From: Batkoa obscura
Taxonomy: Eukaryota; Entomophthoromycota; Entomophthoromycetes; Entomophthorales; Batkoaceae
Length of the DNA stretch: 64,000 nt
Assembly (NCBI GenBank): GCA_030770535.1
Contig: JASVEC010000018.1
Span: 434,001-498,000, forward strand
Direction: 5' to 3'
The notes beneath the pieces are model-generated. The model made no database searches and was not told where the DNA came from. It saw nothing but the letters and a program-made list of their open reading frames with translations. Below, piece after piece: positions 24,810 to 37,604 of this stretch; within the stretch, counting starts at the first letter, position 1; each line of letters begins with the position of its first letter. A program made the position numbers and the translations under genes.

Positions 24810-25599
24810 TTTATAACTTTGAATTTTTAAAATGGAAAGTTAGAATTTTGAGTTTGATGGAATAAAAAGTTGTCAACAAATTTTATAATTGGCTAGTCAT
24901 CAAACTTCCAATGTTGTGTAAACAGAACAAGTTGTCATTGGTCTGGTCCTATAGCTATTTTTATTGGATAACTACTGTACTCGAAAAATCGCGTTTTGTG
25001 ATAGTCCAATCAGAGTATATTCACATTTTAAGCTTATAGGCATGTTTTTTGTTAAAACGTGTTGCCTAAAGTGGACAAATTCTAAGAAAAAATTCATTAC
25101 AATATTTTGATTACAAGACAATCGATTAACAAACATGAATAAACGGTTTTAATTGAAATTATATTAATAGGTTAAAAACACAAAGTAGTTCATGATCAAG
25201 TAAGTGTATAGGATGATAATATACTTGTCTATAGCTTACATAAATTTAAATTAAACATTCAACTTTTTTAATGAAAAATAATATCAAAGTTAAAAACTCA
25301 GACAATAACTTGTCAACCATTGTTTATGTTCTAAAAATATGATACCTTTAACCATTTATACTTTTGTCTATTTAATTTCTTGATTTAAGCAAGTATTTCA
25401 TATAATTACACAGCTTATTGTATATTTAATATACATAGACTAATACAAAATATTTATATTATAAAATGCTAAAATTAAATACATGATTTTGACCCTTTAA
25501 AGTAATACAAATTAACAACACCATTAAACCATCAACCTTACTAGAAGGCTTAATAATACTCAAAAGAATATTCTAATATCAACATCTCTCCAATAAAAT
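24810..25599. other. Divergent intergenic region
   Basis: About 0.8 kb between the orphan gene start (minus) and the DUF1349 gene start (plus). No coding signal; probably two promoters. Confidence 0.5.
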
Positions 25600-26447
25600 A
25601 TGAACTATGAACTATATTTCCGCGAAAATGACATCACCCTTGATTTTGCCAACACATCAAAATTAAATCAAAATCAAAACCAACTGATTTTTAGACATAT
25701 AAAATCAAAGTTAAAATCAATAAACAATAAAATAATAATAAAAGAAAGTCGAGCAACAATGTATCAACTCAAATGGCTCAAACAAAACTCAGAGAAGGCA
25801 GAGATCAATGATGGTGGTGATACCTTAAAGCTAACTAGCAGAGCTAAGAGTGATTTCTGGATTACACCAACACGTAGAGTATTAGATGGTAGTTTTGGCT
25901 ATGAAGAAATTACTGGAGACTTTGTAGCCCAAGTTCACTTTATCGGTGAATACCATTCCCAATATGATCAAGCTGGTTTGATGATTTATTTAAATGATGA
26001 CCATTGGCTTAAGGCTGGTATTGAAATGATTAATGATAGACAATATGTTAGGTAGGTAGTATTTTTATTATATTAATGGAATAATTGAAATTTTGTGAAA
26101 TCGAAATATCAAAATTTAACTAATGAAAACTTATTAGCTCTGTACTCACAACCCCATACAGTGATTGGTCAGTAGTACCTACCAACTTATATAAGGAAGG
26201 TAAACAGAGAGATGGTATCACATTAAGGGTAGAAAAGAAGAGCAGCAAGGTATTAATTGATTATTATTTTGACTCCCAAATAGATGATGGTAACCCTGAA
26301 GAATTACCTTGGGTAATGGCACGTAAAATTACTTGCTTTTTACCAGATGCAAATCAAGCTTTGAAGGTTGGTTTAATGACCGCTTCTCCACAATCCGAAA
26401 CTGGGTTTAGTACTACATTCTCTAGTTTTAATATTTTTAAACATTAA
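25600..26447 (+). CDS. DUF1349 (concanavalin-like) protein
   Basis: Exons 25600-26051 and 26138-26447; 253 aa. The DUF1349 family has a jelly-roll, concanavalin-A-like fold and includes proteins annotated as regulators of yeast enolase; biochemical function is not settled. Family marks: KLTSRAKSDFWITPTRRV, YHSQYDQAGLMIYLNDDHWLKAGIEM, SSVLTTPYSDWSVVP, and the final LMTASPQSETGFSTTFSSFNI. The conserved domain begins near MYQLKWLKQ (ATG at 25759). The upstream 53 residues are Asn/Ile/Lys-rich with no domain. I keep the first ATG because 53 stop-free codons are unlikely by chance in DNA this AT-rich and its -3 base is A, but 25759 is a real alternative giving 200 aa. Confidence 0.85.
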
Positions 26448-26940
26448 ATTATGGTTTTGAGACTTTGAAATTGTTTTAGGATGTAAGTTTTATTTTATTA
26501 ATTTATCAATTTGTGACTTGGTTTACATTAACACGTTAAAATTGTATATTTAAATTATCACATTAGTATTACCTTGTTTAAGTTAATAGTTCTATATATT
26601 AAGTTTCAAGAGATACTTAAATACGTGATAATGCGCAAAGCTTGTTTTTATAGCTTTTATTTAACAGTATATTAGTATCATGATTGAACTTTTCTTTAGA
26701 GACTTCATAAAATAGTATAATAAATGCTTATACTATCTTTTATATAAATTCATTAGTATGCAATTAAATATCAAATGGCTTCTAGGAACCAAAATCTCTA
26801 ACTTAAATCCGAGCTAAAAAGGATAAGACTCAAGTCTTATAAAATAGTTATAATAAACCTGTATAGTATATAAAGCGTTTTTCACACACATGAAAATTAA
26901 ATTTATATCACCTTATAAATTAAATCAATTTTTTATTAAC
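26448..26940. other. Convergent intergenic region
   Basis: Between the stops of the DUF1349 gene and protoporphyrinogen oxidase. AT-rich with no coding signal; expected to contain two 3' UTRs. Confidence 0.5.
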
Positions 26941-28486
26941 TTAATAAAATTTTTCTAATCCTGTATAGACTGCTTTGGTATTATTATTGCTTAAAATTCC
27001 ATCTTTAAACAACCCTTCTACCAACTGATTGGCATATAAAACACAATCATTAATAGCTACCCCATTATAAGATGCACCTAACAGAAATAATTTATTGGAA
27101 TATTTGGATGCTATTTTATCACTTAAGCTTTTCATTCTTAAATGGTGGTCAACCTGATACTGAGGAATACAATTATACTGTAAAGTAATGTTGTGCTGAT
27201 TTGGAGTATCAGTGATATTCAATTGATCCTTAATCACTTGCTTAGCTTTAGAAAATACAAGTTCCTTTGTAGGTTTATCTCCAAATCTATCCTTAAAGTT
27301 GGGTCCACCCATCATAAGGGTAATATTGGTTTTATTTTCCGAGAGGGAGGGAAAGGGGCAAGAATCATATACTACGCCTATAGCATCGCTATCTGGTACA
27401 CTCTTTGGTACAAGGTATCCAAACCCGTGGAATGGCATCACGTTATTTTTAAACAACATATTTACTACGGCTACATTGCTACTTGGATTATAAGTTAATT
27501 CACTCAAATCATTGTTTTTTAATAAACTATATAATTTATCGCTTGGTATGCAACTTATAATATGATCTGCTTTGATAATGTTATCATTCAGCTTTATCTT
27601 ACATTCTTGATCATTTATATTAATGTCGTTTATATTACTGTTATAAGCTATACTAAAACCTTTAAAATTATTTAACTCTCTTAATAATTTTATGGACAGC
27701 TGTTCAATACCACCATCAAAAGAATACATTGAACAAGATTTGTAAATATTAAATAATCTATCATCTTTCTCTTTTAATTGTAATAATTTATTATCTATCT
27801 CTGTTTGGCCTGAACTTACCATATCATTAAGAATACCCAATACAATAGAACCGTATTTCAACTCATAATCTTTCAGAATTTTAAAAGTATTCGTGATACT
27901 CAAATCTTTAGTATCCCCTGCATAGATGCCATGTACCATAGCTGAGATTAAGTTATTAGCAATGTCTTTGTTAAACCTACGTGTTATAAACTCTTCGATA
28001 CTTTCATCTTTCTCTACTTTTTTTTGAAATATTTCTTTAATCACTGCTGACATCAATCCTTTCAATAAAGGGGACTTATCCGTGAGCATACCCACAATAC
28101 TACTAGGTAACTGATGTAGCTTATTTTGATAGTAAATGAATCGATTTTTTGATGCTGGTTCTTTTTTATCAACTGGCAATATACTATCTGTTAACTGGAG
28201 TTGATGAACCTAAATAATGGAACTTTAACCGATGCTCAACTTTAAACATTATTCAATAAATCTTTACCAAGTTTAAAGTAGCTAGCCCAGGTAATCCTTG
28301 AGGCCTTAAAGAACGTGGACCACATTCAAATACTACTGAGTTGAATTTTTTTGACTCTAGCCAACCTCCAGCTCTATTTGATTTCTCTAATAATGTAATT
28401 ACTAAATCTTTGTTTTTTCTTAGCAGCTTATATGCTGTCGTTAATCCACTTATTCCCCCACCTAGCACGACTATTTTTTTACTCAT
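26941..28486 (-). CDS. HEM14: Protoporphyrinogen oxidase
   Basis: Exons (minus) 28486-28268 and 28209-26941; 495 aa. The FAD enzyme oxidises protoporphyrinogen IX to protoporphyrin IX, the penultimate step of haem synthesis, on the mitochondrial inner membrane. The N terminus is an FAD-binding Rossmann motif, IVVLGGGISGLTTAYKL, followed by the family's LLEKSNRAGGWLESK and FECGPRSLRP. The middle shows GIYAGDTKDLSI (the HGIYAGD signature of HemY/PPOX) and MYSFDGGIEQLS. The C terminus has the FAD-contact LFLLGASYNGVAINDC. Length fits PPOX (yeast 539 aa). As in other PPOX there is no classical cleavable presequence. The single intron lies after TLNL. Confidence 0.93.
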
Positions 28487-29161
28487 TTTATTGATAAAAT
28501 GATAAATCGATCTTTTGTGAATTAAAAGTTGGTTTTATTGGTTGTATAAAATATTAGAGATGATCTAATGGGGGGGTATTTTGAACTCATTAACATTGTC
28601 TATATCATTTATGAAATTAAATTTTAAAGAGAAAATTATTTTTGAAAAAGGCAGTGCAATGCTATTGTTGAAAGGGGATTTTATTAAATTTTGTAATCAA
28701 ATTACAGATTAACCATTTCACTTAAGGCTTCATGTGTTTAAAAACTATGAATTATACTATAGATTATACTATAGATTATACTACAGATTTACATATGGGT
28801 AATGTCGTACTATCTCTATAGATTCTCATTTATAGCCATATGATTTTTTTTGATAATACTGTGATTTAACTAGAAATGTATATATTTTAATACATTACCA
28901 TTCAATTACTAAACAATTAATTTAACACTAACAACTTATCATTAATTTTACTGAAATAGTAATATTAGAATTTAGCCCTGGCCAATCAATTATTTAACTT
29001 AATAATTTGTGTTACAAATCTTCCCTGAATTAATCAAAGTAATCCAATTAAAATTCTAAAACATAGAATGAAAAAAAGAATAATATAATATAGCAGCTAC
29101 CATTAATAAGCGACAATCATTTTAAATTTTTCATTTTTATAACTTAACTACATATTTCAAA
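28487..29161. other. Divergent intergenic region
   Basis: Holds the promoters of protoporphyrinogen oxidase (minus) and the nucleoside transporter (plus), plus a short tandem repeat listed separately. No coding signal. Confidence 0.5.
28751..28787. repeat. 12-bp tandem repeat, three copies
   Basis: The unit ATTATACTATAG occurs three times in a row, the last with one change (CTACAG). It lies about 265 bp upstream of the PPOX start codon and may simply be replication slippage. Confidence 0.8.
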
Positions 29162-30748
29162 ATGAAGCAAGAAAAAATGGATGGCATAGATGTGGAGCTA
29201 GATAGTGTAAATTACAAAAAGAGCGATATAATATCAAAAGTTTCTCTCTACATCATCTTTTTCCTTCAGGGATTGGGCACCGTGTTACCCTGGAATGGTA
29301 TTTGGATTTTTAATTTCTAAAATCAAGCATACTTATTTTAATTTATAGTATTGATCACAGCCTCTGATTTTTTCAAATATATATACACTGGTTCCAATTA
29401 CAACAATAACTTTCAAAATTATTTTTCAGTCATCTTTATGGCAGTACAACTCATCTTTTTAGTTCCAGCGATCGTCACTCAAAGAAAAGTAAATCAATAC
29501 ATGAAATCTATCTAGTCAAACTCATTATTCATAAACTAGGGCTTTCTTTTCAATAGAATACTAATTAATCTCATCACAACTTCCGTTTTATTTGCTTTCC
29601 TATTAACCTTTCCATTTCTAAATTTAGGTCCAAACACAATGTTTGGTTTAACTATGATTCCATTAATCCTTTATGGTGTAGCAGGCGTATTCGCGATTAC
29701 GGATGTTTATGGTTTAGCTTCCATATTCCCACCAATTTATATACAAGGGGTTATGAGGTAATATATTGTTTTTAATAAAAGTTGAATTAATTTAGTCTTT
29801 TAGTGGCCAAGGTAGAACTTAAATATAATATTTGATTTAAAAACTTAACCATTTTTAGCTATTGGAGGGGTTGCAGTAGCTTTATTTCAATTAATTATTT
29901 CTTATACTGGGTTAAATAACCCAAATGTTAGCCCAGATTCCGTGATTGAAAGAGGAAAGGTTTATTTTGGAGTGGCTTTGACAATCTCAATTATAAATAT
30001 AATTTCATTGCTGCTATTGCCAAAGGTAAGTAACCAAATTAAAAGTAAAATATTACCTCATTTATTTATATATTAAAAACACTAGGTTTCTATATACCAA
30101 CATTACTACTTAAAAGGAAGCAATGAAGAAGGCACCATGGCTTTAAATAAAAGCAGCTTAAGAACAAAACTAAAAGCAATGTCAATTGCTTTTAAAAAAG
30201 TTTGGATATTAGCCATATCAGTGATGTTAGTGTTCTTAGTAACCTTATCCATATTTCCTTCAATAACAGCCGCTATCAAAACCTCACAACCGGATTCCAG
30301 TTTGGTTTATAAGTCCTTATTTGTATCCATTCATTTTGTAGTTTACAACGTAGGTGATTTAGTAGGTCGATTGATTTTAGGGGTAAATATATTACGACCT
30401 AAAAGAAGTTATATAATCTTATTATTAAGTTTATTAAGATTTATCTTCTTCTTTTTATTTTTAACAAACAATATCGATCTTGGGAACGAAGTGTTAAATT
30501 CAAAACTGTACCATTTATTTAATAATGACTCCCTTTATTTCTTTTTTATCTTTATATTCGCTGTATCTTCTGGTTATTTGGGATCGGGTTCTATGGTATT
30601 AGCACCTTCACTTGTAGAAGATCCAGAATTGATATCTCATGTTGGTAATGTTATGGCGTTCTCATTAACTATGGGCTTAGCACTTGGATCTTTCTTATCT
30701 TTTGGATTAAGGGCTACCATTTGCCAATGTAATTCATTTATGGAGTAG
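29162..30748 (+). CDS. FUN26: Equilibrative nucleoside transporter (ENT/SLC29)
   Basis: Exons 29162-29297, 29349-29488, 29540-29757, 29804-29811, 29859-30025, 30086-30748; 443 aa. An ENT-family carrier that moves nucleosides across the plasma or vacuolar membrane. Landmarks: the first membrane helix YIIFFLQGLGTVLPWN with the family's G-LPWN motif, a helix pair around LVPAIVTQRK, the ENT signature in ITDVYGLASIFPPIYIQGVMSGQAIGG, and the C-terminal VYNVGDLVGR helix followed by the SSGYLGSGSMV and LALGSFLSFGL helices. Eleven membrane segments can be counted roughly. The signature MSGQA is assembled across an 8-nt internal exon (29804-29811); without it the frame is lost. The last residues (CQCNSFME) are unusual, so the 3' end is slightly uncertain. 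Yeast Fun26 is the closest described type; the symbol is by family only. Confidence 0.9.
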
Positions 30749-31297
30749 TAAGTTTTATTTCAGGAACAAAAGTTTGTTATATAAAATTATGGCTTGTGGC
30801 TTGTTTAATAAATCCTTCCAATTTTTGTTATGTAACGTAGTTCTTTTGTTTTATAGATCTCGAGACATCATATTTCATCAAAATATTTTGGATACATCGC
30901 TTAGTTACAAAATTATATACAATAGCAAATTGAGCTGTTTTTACTGTATATCTACGAACTTTACGCTTATCAAACCGATTTTTTTAATTACCTCAAATCA
31001 ATACTTTCTTGTACTATATTTTACCATTCCTATTTACTTATTTTTCTATACTTTATATATATGTGGTTATAAATATTATAAAATTAAGAGATAAATAAAA
31101 GATTAAACATCTAATTCTAAAGTTATAAGTAAAGTATTTATAAAAGCAAGACACTACACTTTAGATTTTTTTTATTTTTTAATCCATGAATCACTATGAA
31201 TACATAAATAGTCGTCATGTTTATCACTAAATATACTATCTTTAATAAATCCAAACTCCTCTTCTTGATCAAATCTCTTACTTCCGCCTTCTATTAA
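30749..31297. other. Intergenic
   Basis: Contains a 106-codon hydrophobic open stretch on the plus strand (30774-31094) that begins with TTG and has extreme AT codon use; I do not accept it as a gene. Otherwise empty. Confidence 0.45.
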
Positions 31298-31699
31298 TCA
31301 CAGTTTACCGAAATGACATTTAAATTGGATCTCATCAATTTCATCATTTTTATTTAGAAAATGAGCAATCACTTGTAACAATTGATTACTGGATGTTTCT
31401 TCTTTACCGATATAGATAACAATGTGTTTTCCACCTTTTGACTCCATATCTTTAATGTGTATTCTTTTATTTTGGCTAATAAATTTAGGATCGTTTACAT
31501 AATAAAGCAATACTTCTTCTTGATATATTGAATCACGAAACTTAATAGAATGCTCTATACCTGACTTTATTTTTTCCCGATCTTTAAGGTCCTATGAACA
31601 TATAAAGTAGCATTTATCAGAAAACATTACTAAACTATAAAATATATATTTCCAAAAATGAAATATTCCTTTTTTGTCAAATTTAATTCCTTGGAACAT
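31298..31699 (-). CDS. Possible small gene, 120 aa, unrecognised
   Basis: Exons (minus) 31699-31631 and 31591-31298 give 120 aa starting MFQGIKFDKKGIFHFWKYIF. The second exon is the better-supported part: about 98 stop-free codons with a balanced composition (KHIVIYIGKEETSSNQLLQV, EIDEIQFKCHF). The proposed intron is only 39 nt, shorter than others in the window, so the first exon is weak. No family is recognised, and a decayed stretch lies just upstream, so this could be a worn fragment rather than a living gene. Confidence 0.35.
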
Positions 31700-33089
31700 C
31701 AAACTTTGTATTTATATCAAATTTCAAAATTATATTTTAAATCTCTCAATAAAAAAAAATTAGGAATATGATTATTCCAAAAGGGCCCTCACAAACTATT
31801 AAACGCATAAAATGCAGAATATTGAAACATTCAACAACAATAGCCTCTAAATCTCTAACACCGATTCATCAACTCAATGGAATCGATTTTCAAAAGGATG
31901 GTACTGGATAAATTGTTCTAACATGATAGCAATTATTAAGAGGTTGTAAACATTATTTTTTAAAAAAATTATAGACGATCGTCCATTTTATATTTGTTAT
32001 GACTTTTATAAGATCCAAAATTGATGTAGAAATGATAATTGGCTTCAATTTGTGAAATATTTAGAATCTTCTAATCTCATTTGGAGTACGCATTCTATCC
32101 ATGAGATATATAAACAAATTATAGTCGGTTTTACTAATAAGAAAAATAAAGAAGGATGTTAAATCAATCTCTTGGTTTTATATATCAAAGTACTAAAATT
32201 CCATTTAAACGAGTATTTAAAATATCAAATTAATTAAAGTTAATATCACTAGTTTACAGTATTGTTCCAATAAAGTATATCCTGGAATCAATAACTCTGA
32301 ACAAACAAAGGATTATTTTAATAATTTATAGCAGTCTATTGAGCCTCGTGTTTCTTGCTTCCCTCTTTATTATAAATTTGTATCTAATTATTATGATGAA
32401 GTAATGGCATACTATCGCTCTCCCAAGAAATACACCAATGCTAATTTTAATTAACTCTCTGGTAACCCATTGGTATTAGCTAAAAAATAATCTTATCATT
32501 AGGGAACTCCTATTTTATTTTGCAATTGGAGCGTTTCTTTGACTTCACTTCTTTCATTTTTTAAGCACTATTTGAGCAGGAAGATTGTTAATAAAAATTC
32601 TTAAGTATACCCCCAATTATCGTTATAAAAAAAGATATATTAGAGCAAATTGATTCCACTTATATAGGTGTCAAAGTCTTTTTATTAATGTTTCTATAAC
32701 ATAATAGATTTTATAAATTTTCCTATAAGTTAACAGTTGTAAATATTTTGTCTTTTTTTAAACAATAAGCTAATAATGTAAACATAGTCTTCATCTCTAA
32801 CATAGGATAAAAGAAAATTTTATAACTTTTAAAAACCTTTCCCATTAAAGTTTTATACCTTATTTCCTATAGACTATAATATCCCAAACAACATTAAATC
32901 TACTCCAGGCTATAAGCTCTTAAAATCCTTCTGGGTGGATTTCAAAAGGCATAATAGAGCTTTCTTTTTGCTCTCACTTGATTTTACATTATTAAACAAA
33001 GATACTTATAAAATTTCGATAAATAATTGAACTATAGCTTATAAAATTAAAATCAATAAATAATACAATACAATATTTATTTAAAAAAT
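31700..33089. pseudogene. Decayed coding-like stretch, unknown origin
   Basis: Between the small gene and alpha-mannosidase, the plus strand has several runs with coding-like composition and protein-like wording, in more than one frame and with many breaks. It has higher G+C than ordinary spacers in places. I cannot name the parent gene or element; no terminal repeats were found around it. A MITE-like copy (32531-32615) sits in its 3' part, so the decay may predate that insertion. It is clearly not functional as protein-coding DNA. Confidence 0.35.
32531..32615 (-). mobile_element. MITE-like element, copy A (truncated)
   Basis: Matches the reverse complement of the best copy at 37605-37713 through the core TTTTTTAAGCACTATTTGAG and the arm AATAAAAATTCTTAAGTATACCCC. 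One end is shortened and the terminal inverted repeats are worn, pointing to an old copy. Confidence 0.65.
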
Positions 33090-36000
33090 TCAAAGTTTGA
33101 ATTTTAAAGTAACAATTTGGAATGGTTTAAATGAAAGTTTCAATGCTTTAGAATTATTTGGACCATTAATTGGAGTTAAAGCTTGTACATCATCTTCCAA
33201 GATATTCGAAAGGTAAGCTGCCGAAATTGGGAAATTAATATTAAGTATTGGATTACAATGAGCACCTGAAGATTCGTAAAAACGAACAATAACGGAGTTG
33301 TTATTATCTTCACTTACTTTGATTGTTTCTAAAATAACACTGTCAATGACATCTTCTTGACTTGGGTTAAGTTGGAACAATTGTGGACTATCAGCAACTG
33401 AAGCTTCTAATCCAATTGATTGTAATTTTAATGGAGAATTAAAAGCATGAGCTAGTTTTGGTACATTAGCATCAGCAAAAGAGCCGACATGAGGATATAG
33501 GCCAAATCTAAACTTATGATTACCAATATCACAGTTTGGATCAGGTGATTTTGGACTGCGTAATAAAGATAGTCTCATTGTTGAACCGTGAGTTGCAAAT
33601 CCATATTTACTATCATTAATAACTGATAATCCATAACCGGTCTCCTGTAATGTAGCAAATTTGTGCGAACATACTTCAAATTTGGCTAATTCCCAACTAG
33701 TATTAAAATTAGTTGGTCGACGTATAACACCAAATTGAGTTTCATAAATAGCATGGTCTGATCTTAAATTGGTATTAAATTCTACCTTTAAGAATTTACG
33801 ATTTTCATCCCAATCTACTTCATTTTCAATTTCTACCATTTTAGAAGTAGCATTTAATTTAATAATTTGTTTCATTTTAGAAGTCTCTGTTAAATTATAT
33901 TCAGCCAAAATAGAAACAACTAATGGACCTTGTTCATAAATAGTTACATTATGGGCTTTACAAATTTCAAATTTTTCTAAATGATAAACCTCAACATCCC
34001 AAGCATCCCAAAATAAAGGTACATCATCATAGATTTTAAAAATATTTCCAAATTTGCCTTCTTCCATTAATTCTCTATTACGTGAGCGATCGTATAAACT
34101 TACAATTCTACCTGTAGCATCAATAGTTACAGCAATATAATTGTTTCTTATTGAATACGCACCAGTATCTGGTGAAATGCTTAAATTGACTCCAGATTCA
34201 TTAATTTGCTCAAACGTATGTAAATTAGCATTAGATAATGATAAAGGTTTAGCTTCATTTACAATAGTATAACAATGTCTCATATCTTTTGATAATTGCA
34301 TACCTTGTTTAACTGAACTTAAATCACCAACTGGAATACTAATAACTTCTGAACGAGCCCATGAAGATGGATTAAATATTTTATATTCAGAAGTATTTGG
34401 AGTAATTGAATTATTAGATAAAATCTTATTAGCTTCACTAATAAGTTCATTTCCTTTCTTTTCAATTTCTTGATAAAATTTAATAGCATCATCATAAACC
34501 ATAGCAATCGAAGAACCAGGTAACACATCATGGAATTGGTTCAAACAAACCAGTTTCCAAAGATGAGTAATTCTATCTCTTGGATAAGTAGCATTTTTTT
34601 TAACCCTTGCTATTGTCCATAATAATTCTACATCTCTTAATAAAAATTCAGAAGACCTATTATATTTTTTAATAATAGCATGAGAAGTATAAGTACCACG
34701 ATGTAATTCTAAATAAAGTTCACCATCCCATTCAGGCAAATCATTAATTTCTTTCAATTGAGAAATTTCATCATAAAATTCTAAGGCACTTCCCATTTTC
34801 ACTTTAGGTAAGCCTTCAACATCTTTAACCCGATTTAATCTTTCAATCATTGAAGGTAATGGACCACCTCCACCATCCCCATTACCATATAAGAATAAAC
34901 CTTGATTAACAATCATTTTATCTTTGTTATTGGATTCAGAAAATAAAATTTCATCGACATTGCATTGAGCAGAATAAGTTTCACCAGGTGCCATATGAGC
35001 TAATACTCTAGTACCATCAATACCTTTCCAAAAGAAAGTAGTATGTGGGAATTTATCGATATTATTCCAACTTAACTTTTGAGTAAAAAAATAATCTAAT
35101 TTAGCTTCCTTAATAATTTGAGGTAATTGGGCAGAATAACCAAAAGTATCAGGTAACCAAAAGACTCTAGATCTTTTACCAAAATTTTGTTCATAAAATC
35201 GTTGACCTAACAAAAATTGACGACAAAAAGATTCTCCAGATGGCATATTACAATCCATTTCAACCCAAGTACCACCAATTGGTAAGAATTGCTTTTTGGC
35301 TGCTTTATCTTGTACTCTTTTAAATAAAGTTGGATAATATTGTTTTAGCCATTCAAATTGTTGAGCTTGTGAACAAACAAAAGTAAAGTCTGGGTTTTTA
35401 TCCATTAGTTGAATTTGAGTTGACCATGATCTAGCCACTTTACGTTTCGTTTCATCATAGGGCCAAAGCCAAGCTGTATCAATATGACAATGACCAACTG
35501 CAACTAAAGTATGGTTTTTAGGTGGCCCTTTATAACTTAAAAATTCTTTAGAGACTTCAAGACATTTTTTTAAGCTATTTTCAGTATTACCGCCCCTTTG
35601 ATATAAATTAACTATCTTATTGGCAACGTATAAGGCCCTTTCATTACGAGAGGATCTATCTGGAAGCTTCTTAGCCATATCTCTTATAATTTGAAAATCA
35701 TAAAACAGATCAAAAGCTAATTTATTAGGTGAAGCTAACTCGGCCATTCTTACCGGATACTCCCTTTCTTCTGGTGGTCCAATTAAGTAAGGACCAGTAC
35801 CAAATAATCCATTACAAGCTACTTCTAAATAAAATTCATATATTTCACCACCTTTACAGGATTCAGTTAACACATATTCAAGTCTTTGATTTCCGCCACC
35901 TTCGCCAGTTAAAGCTTGAATAGGTTCACCATCGATGGAATAAATTAATACTTCAGAATCTGAATTCCAGCGGAATTGAACTTCTAAATTAACCCATTCT

Positions 36001-36364
36001 CTTGGTACTTGAGCTCTTACTTTTACCCAATGAGTAGACTAAATAGTCAAAATACTAGTTAACAAAACAATAAAATAGGAATACTAAATTATCTTACCCA
36101 ACTTGGACGAAAAGTATACCAAACATCGATATCTTCAAATTTATTTTTAATGGCTTCCGAAAAGGGAATACGTTTTAGATCGGGCACAGCATAATGTTTT
36201 AATTGTATAAAGTTTCTACCAGATGCTTTTGCACGATACAAAGAGGGTATTAAACTTACATCAGTAAATTGATCCCCATCTTTTAGAAATAAATCCAAAC
36301 GTGATTTTGTGATTCCATAATGCTTTTGCATTTTCCCTATCCCAACTTCATTTTGAGTTCCCAT
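33090..36364 (-). CDS. AMS1: Alpha-mannosidase, GH38 (vacuolar Ams1 type)
   Basis: Exons (minus) 36364-36098 and 36038-33090; 1071 aa, matching yeast Ams1 (1083 aa). A class II alpha-mannosidase that trims free oligosaccharides; in yeast it is delivered to the vacuole by the Cvt pathway. There is no signal peptide, as expected for that route. The N-terminal ~270 residues form the Ams1-type beta domain. The catalytic barrel shows the zinc site GHCHIDTAWLWPYDETKRK and the nucleophile Asp386 in FWLPDTFGYSAQLPQI. Others: GGTWVEMDCNMPSGES, FPHTTFFWKGIDGTRVLAH, LYGNGDGGGGP and LWKLVCLNQFHDVLPGSSI. The C-terminal half is the all-beta GH38 domain (EVDWDENRKFLKVEF). A long second exon of 983 codons is intact. 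A 5' extension beyond the first ATG is not supported. Confidence 0.96.
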
Positions 36365-37604
36365 AGTTCAGGATTTTTGATTTTTTTATTTCATTGTTAA
36401 AGACTTAATGCCCCTTTTATACTTTTTTTGAATGGTTTCATTTATATTAACTAATTCAATTTGCCATGACGTCAAACAAAAAGTAAATCAATTTTGATAA
36501 ATTTGTAGAAATTTCGGGCTAAATTAGAATGTCAAATTCAAAACTAACCTATTTCATTTAAAAATCGAATTAATACTACTGTTTCAGTTTTAATGTAGAA
36601 TGGGCATTTTTATCTTTGTACTTATTGGACATAATATAGAAAAAGGACATAATTCACACTTAAATCAAAAAAGTAATAATTGGCATTACTTTTAGCAAAT
36701 GACTTGATATCTTAAACCTGACCCACTACATATTATCATCAGGTCTTTCCTTATATTATCCCTTAAAACTATTATATAGTTGTACTGTTGAAGTTTTTTA
36801 TTGGTTTATTTGATATACTGCTAAACAACTCTAAACGTATGACAGGAATTAGACTTTATCCTTTCTTAATACAAAAATAGAAAAAACCTTTATGATTAAA
36901 CTCAATAAATACGAAATTCAAGTGCCCATTTCTACATTTAGAATTATTTAATAGTATTTATCTAAGTACTCAATGGTTTCTTCCTTATGAATGCTATATT
37001 AATGTGATTAAAAAGATAAATAAGTCAAAGTAAGTATAAAATCGATTCACTGAATAACTGTTGATTAAGAAAAAGATACACATGCTCAATGGATGTAAGA
37101 CGTTTGTATTTTAGCGCTTTCAAAGAGATTGGAATTGTATTTATATAAAAGAATTTTTATTTTTGTATAAAGGTTTTCTATGCTTTAGGAATGATTGAAG
37201 CTATCATAATTTGTAACATCGAAATAAAAAATAAAAAAATAAGGAGAATTTCAATATTTTTTTAACAATACTAGTTTACTACAGGTTTAATGAAAATATT
37301 AGCAGCCTAGTTAGATCATTAAAAGTCATCAATAGTGAAATAATGTTTCAAGATTTTTATAATTTAATATTAAAATAGTATTTACCCTTCATGATTTTGC
37401 CCTTTTCAACTAGGTTTTTTAGAATGTGAGAAGAATTTTTTCTTTTCAGTATAATAACTGCCCTTTTATAATAAGGATAATAAATTTTCATTTAAAGGAT
37501 AGTAAAATTCATAGTTATCATTATCATTTGTTTTGACATAAGCTGTAAACTCAGGTCTCCATTTAATCGATTTAATCTTGTTTCTATTTGCTATAAAAAC
37601 TCAA

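Noticed and set aside
30774-31094. 106-codon hydrophobic open stretch on the plus strand after the ENT transporter
   Set aside because: Starts with TTG, has extreme AT-driven composition (Phe, Ile, Tyr, Lys), no motif, and no splice link to the transporter that keeps a known ending.
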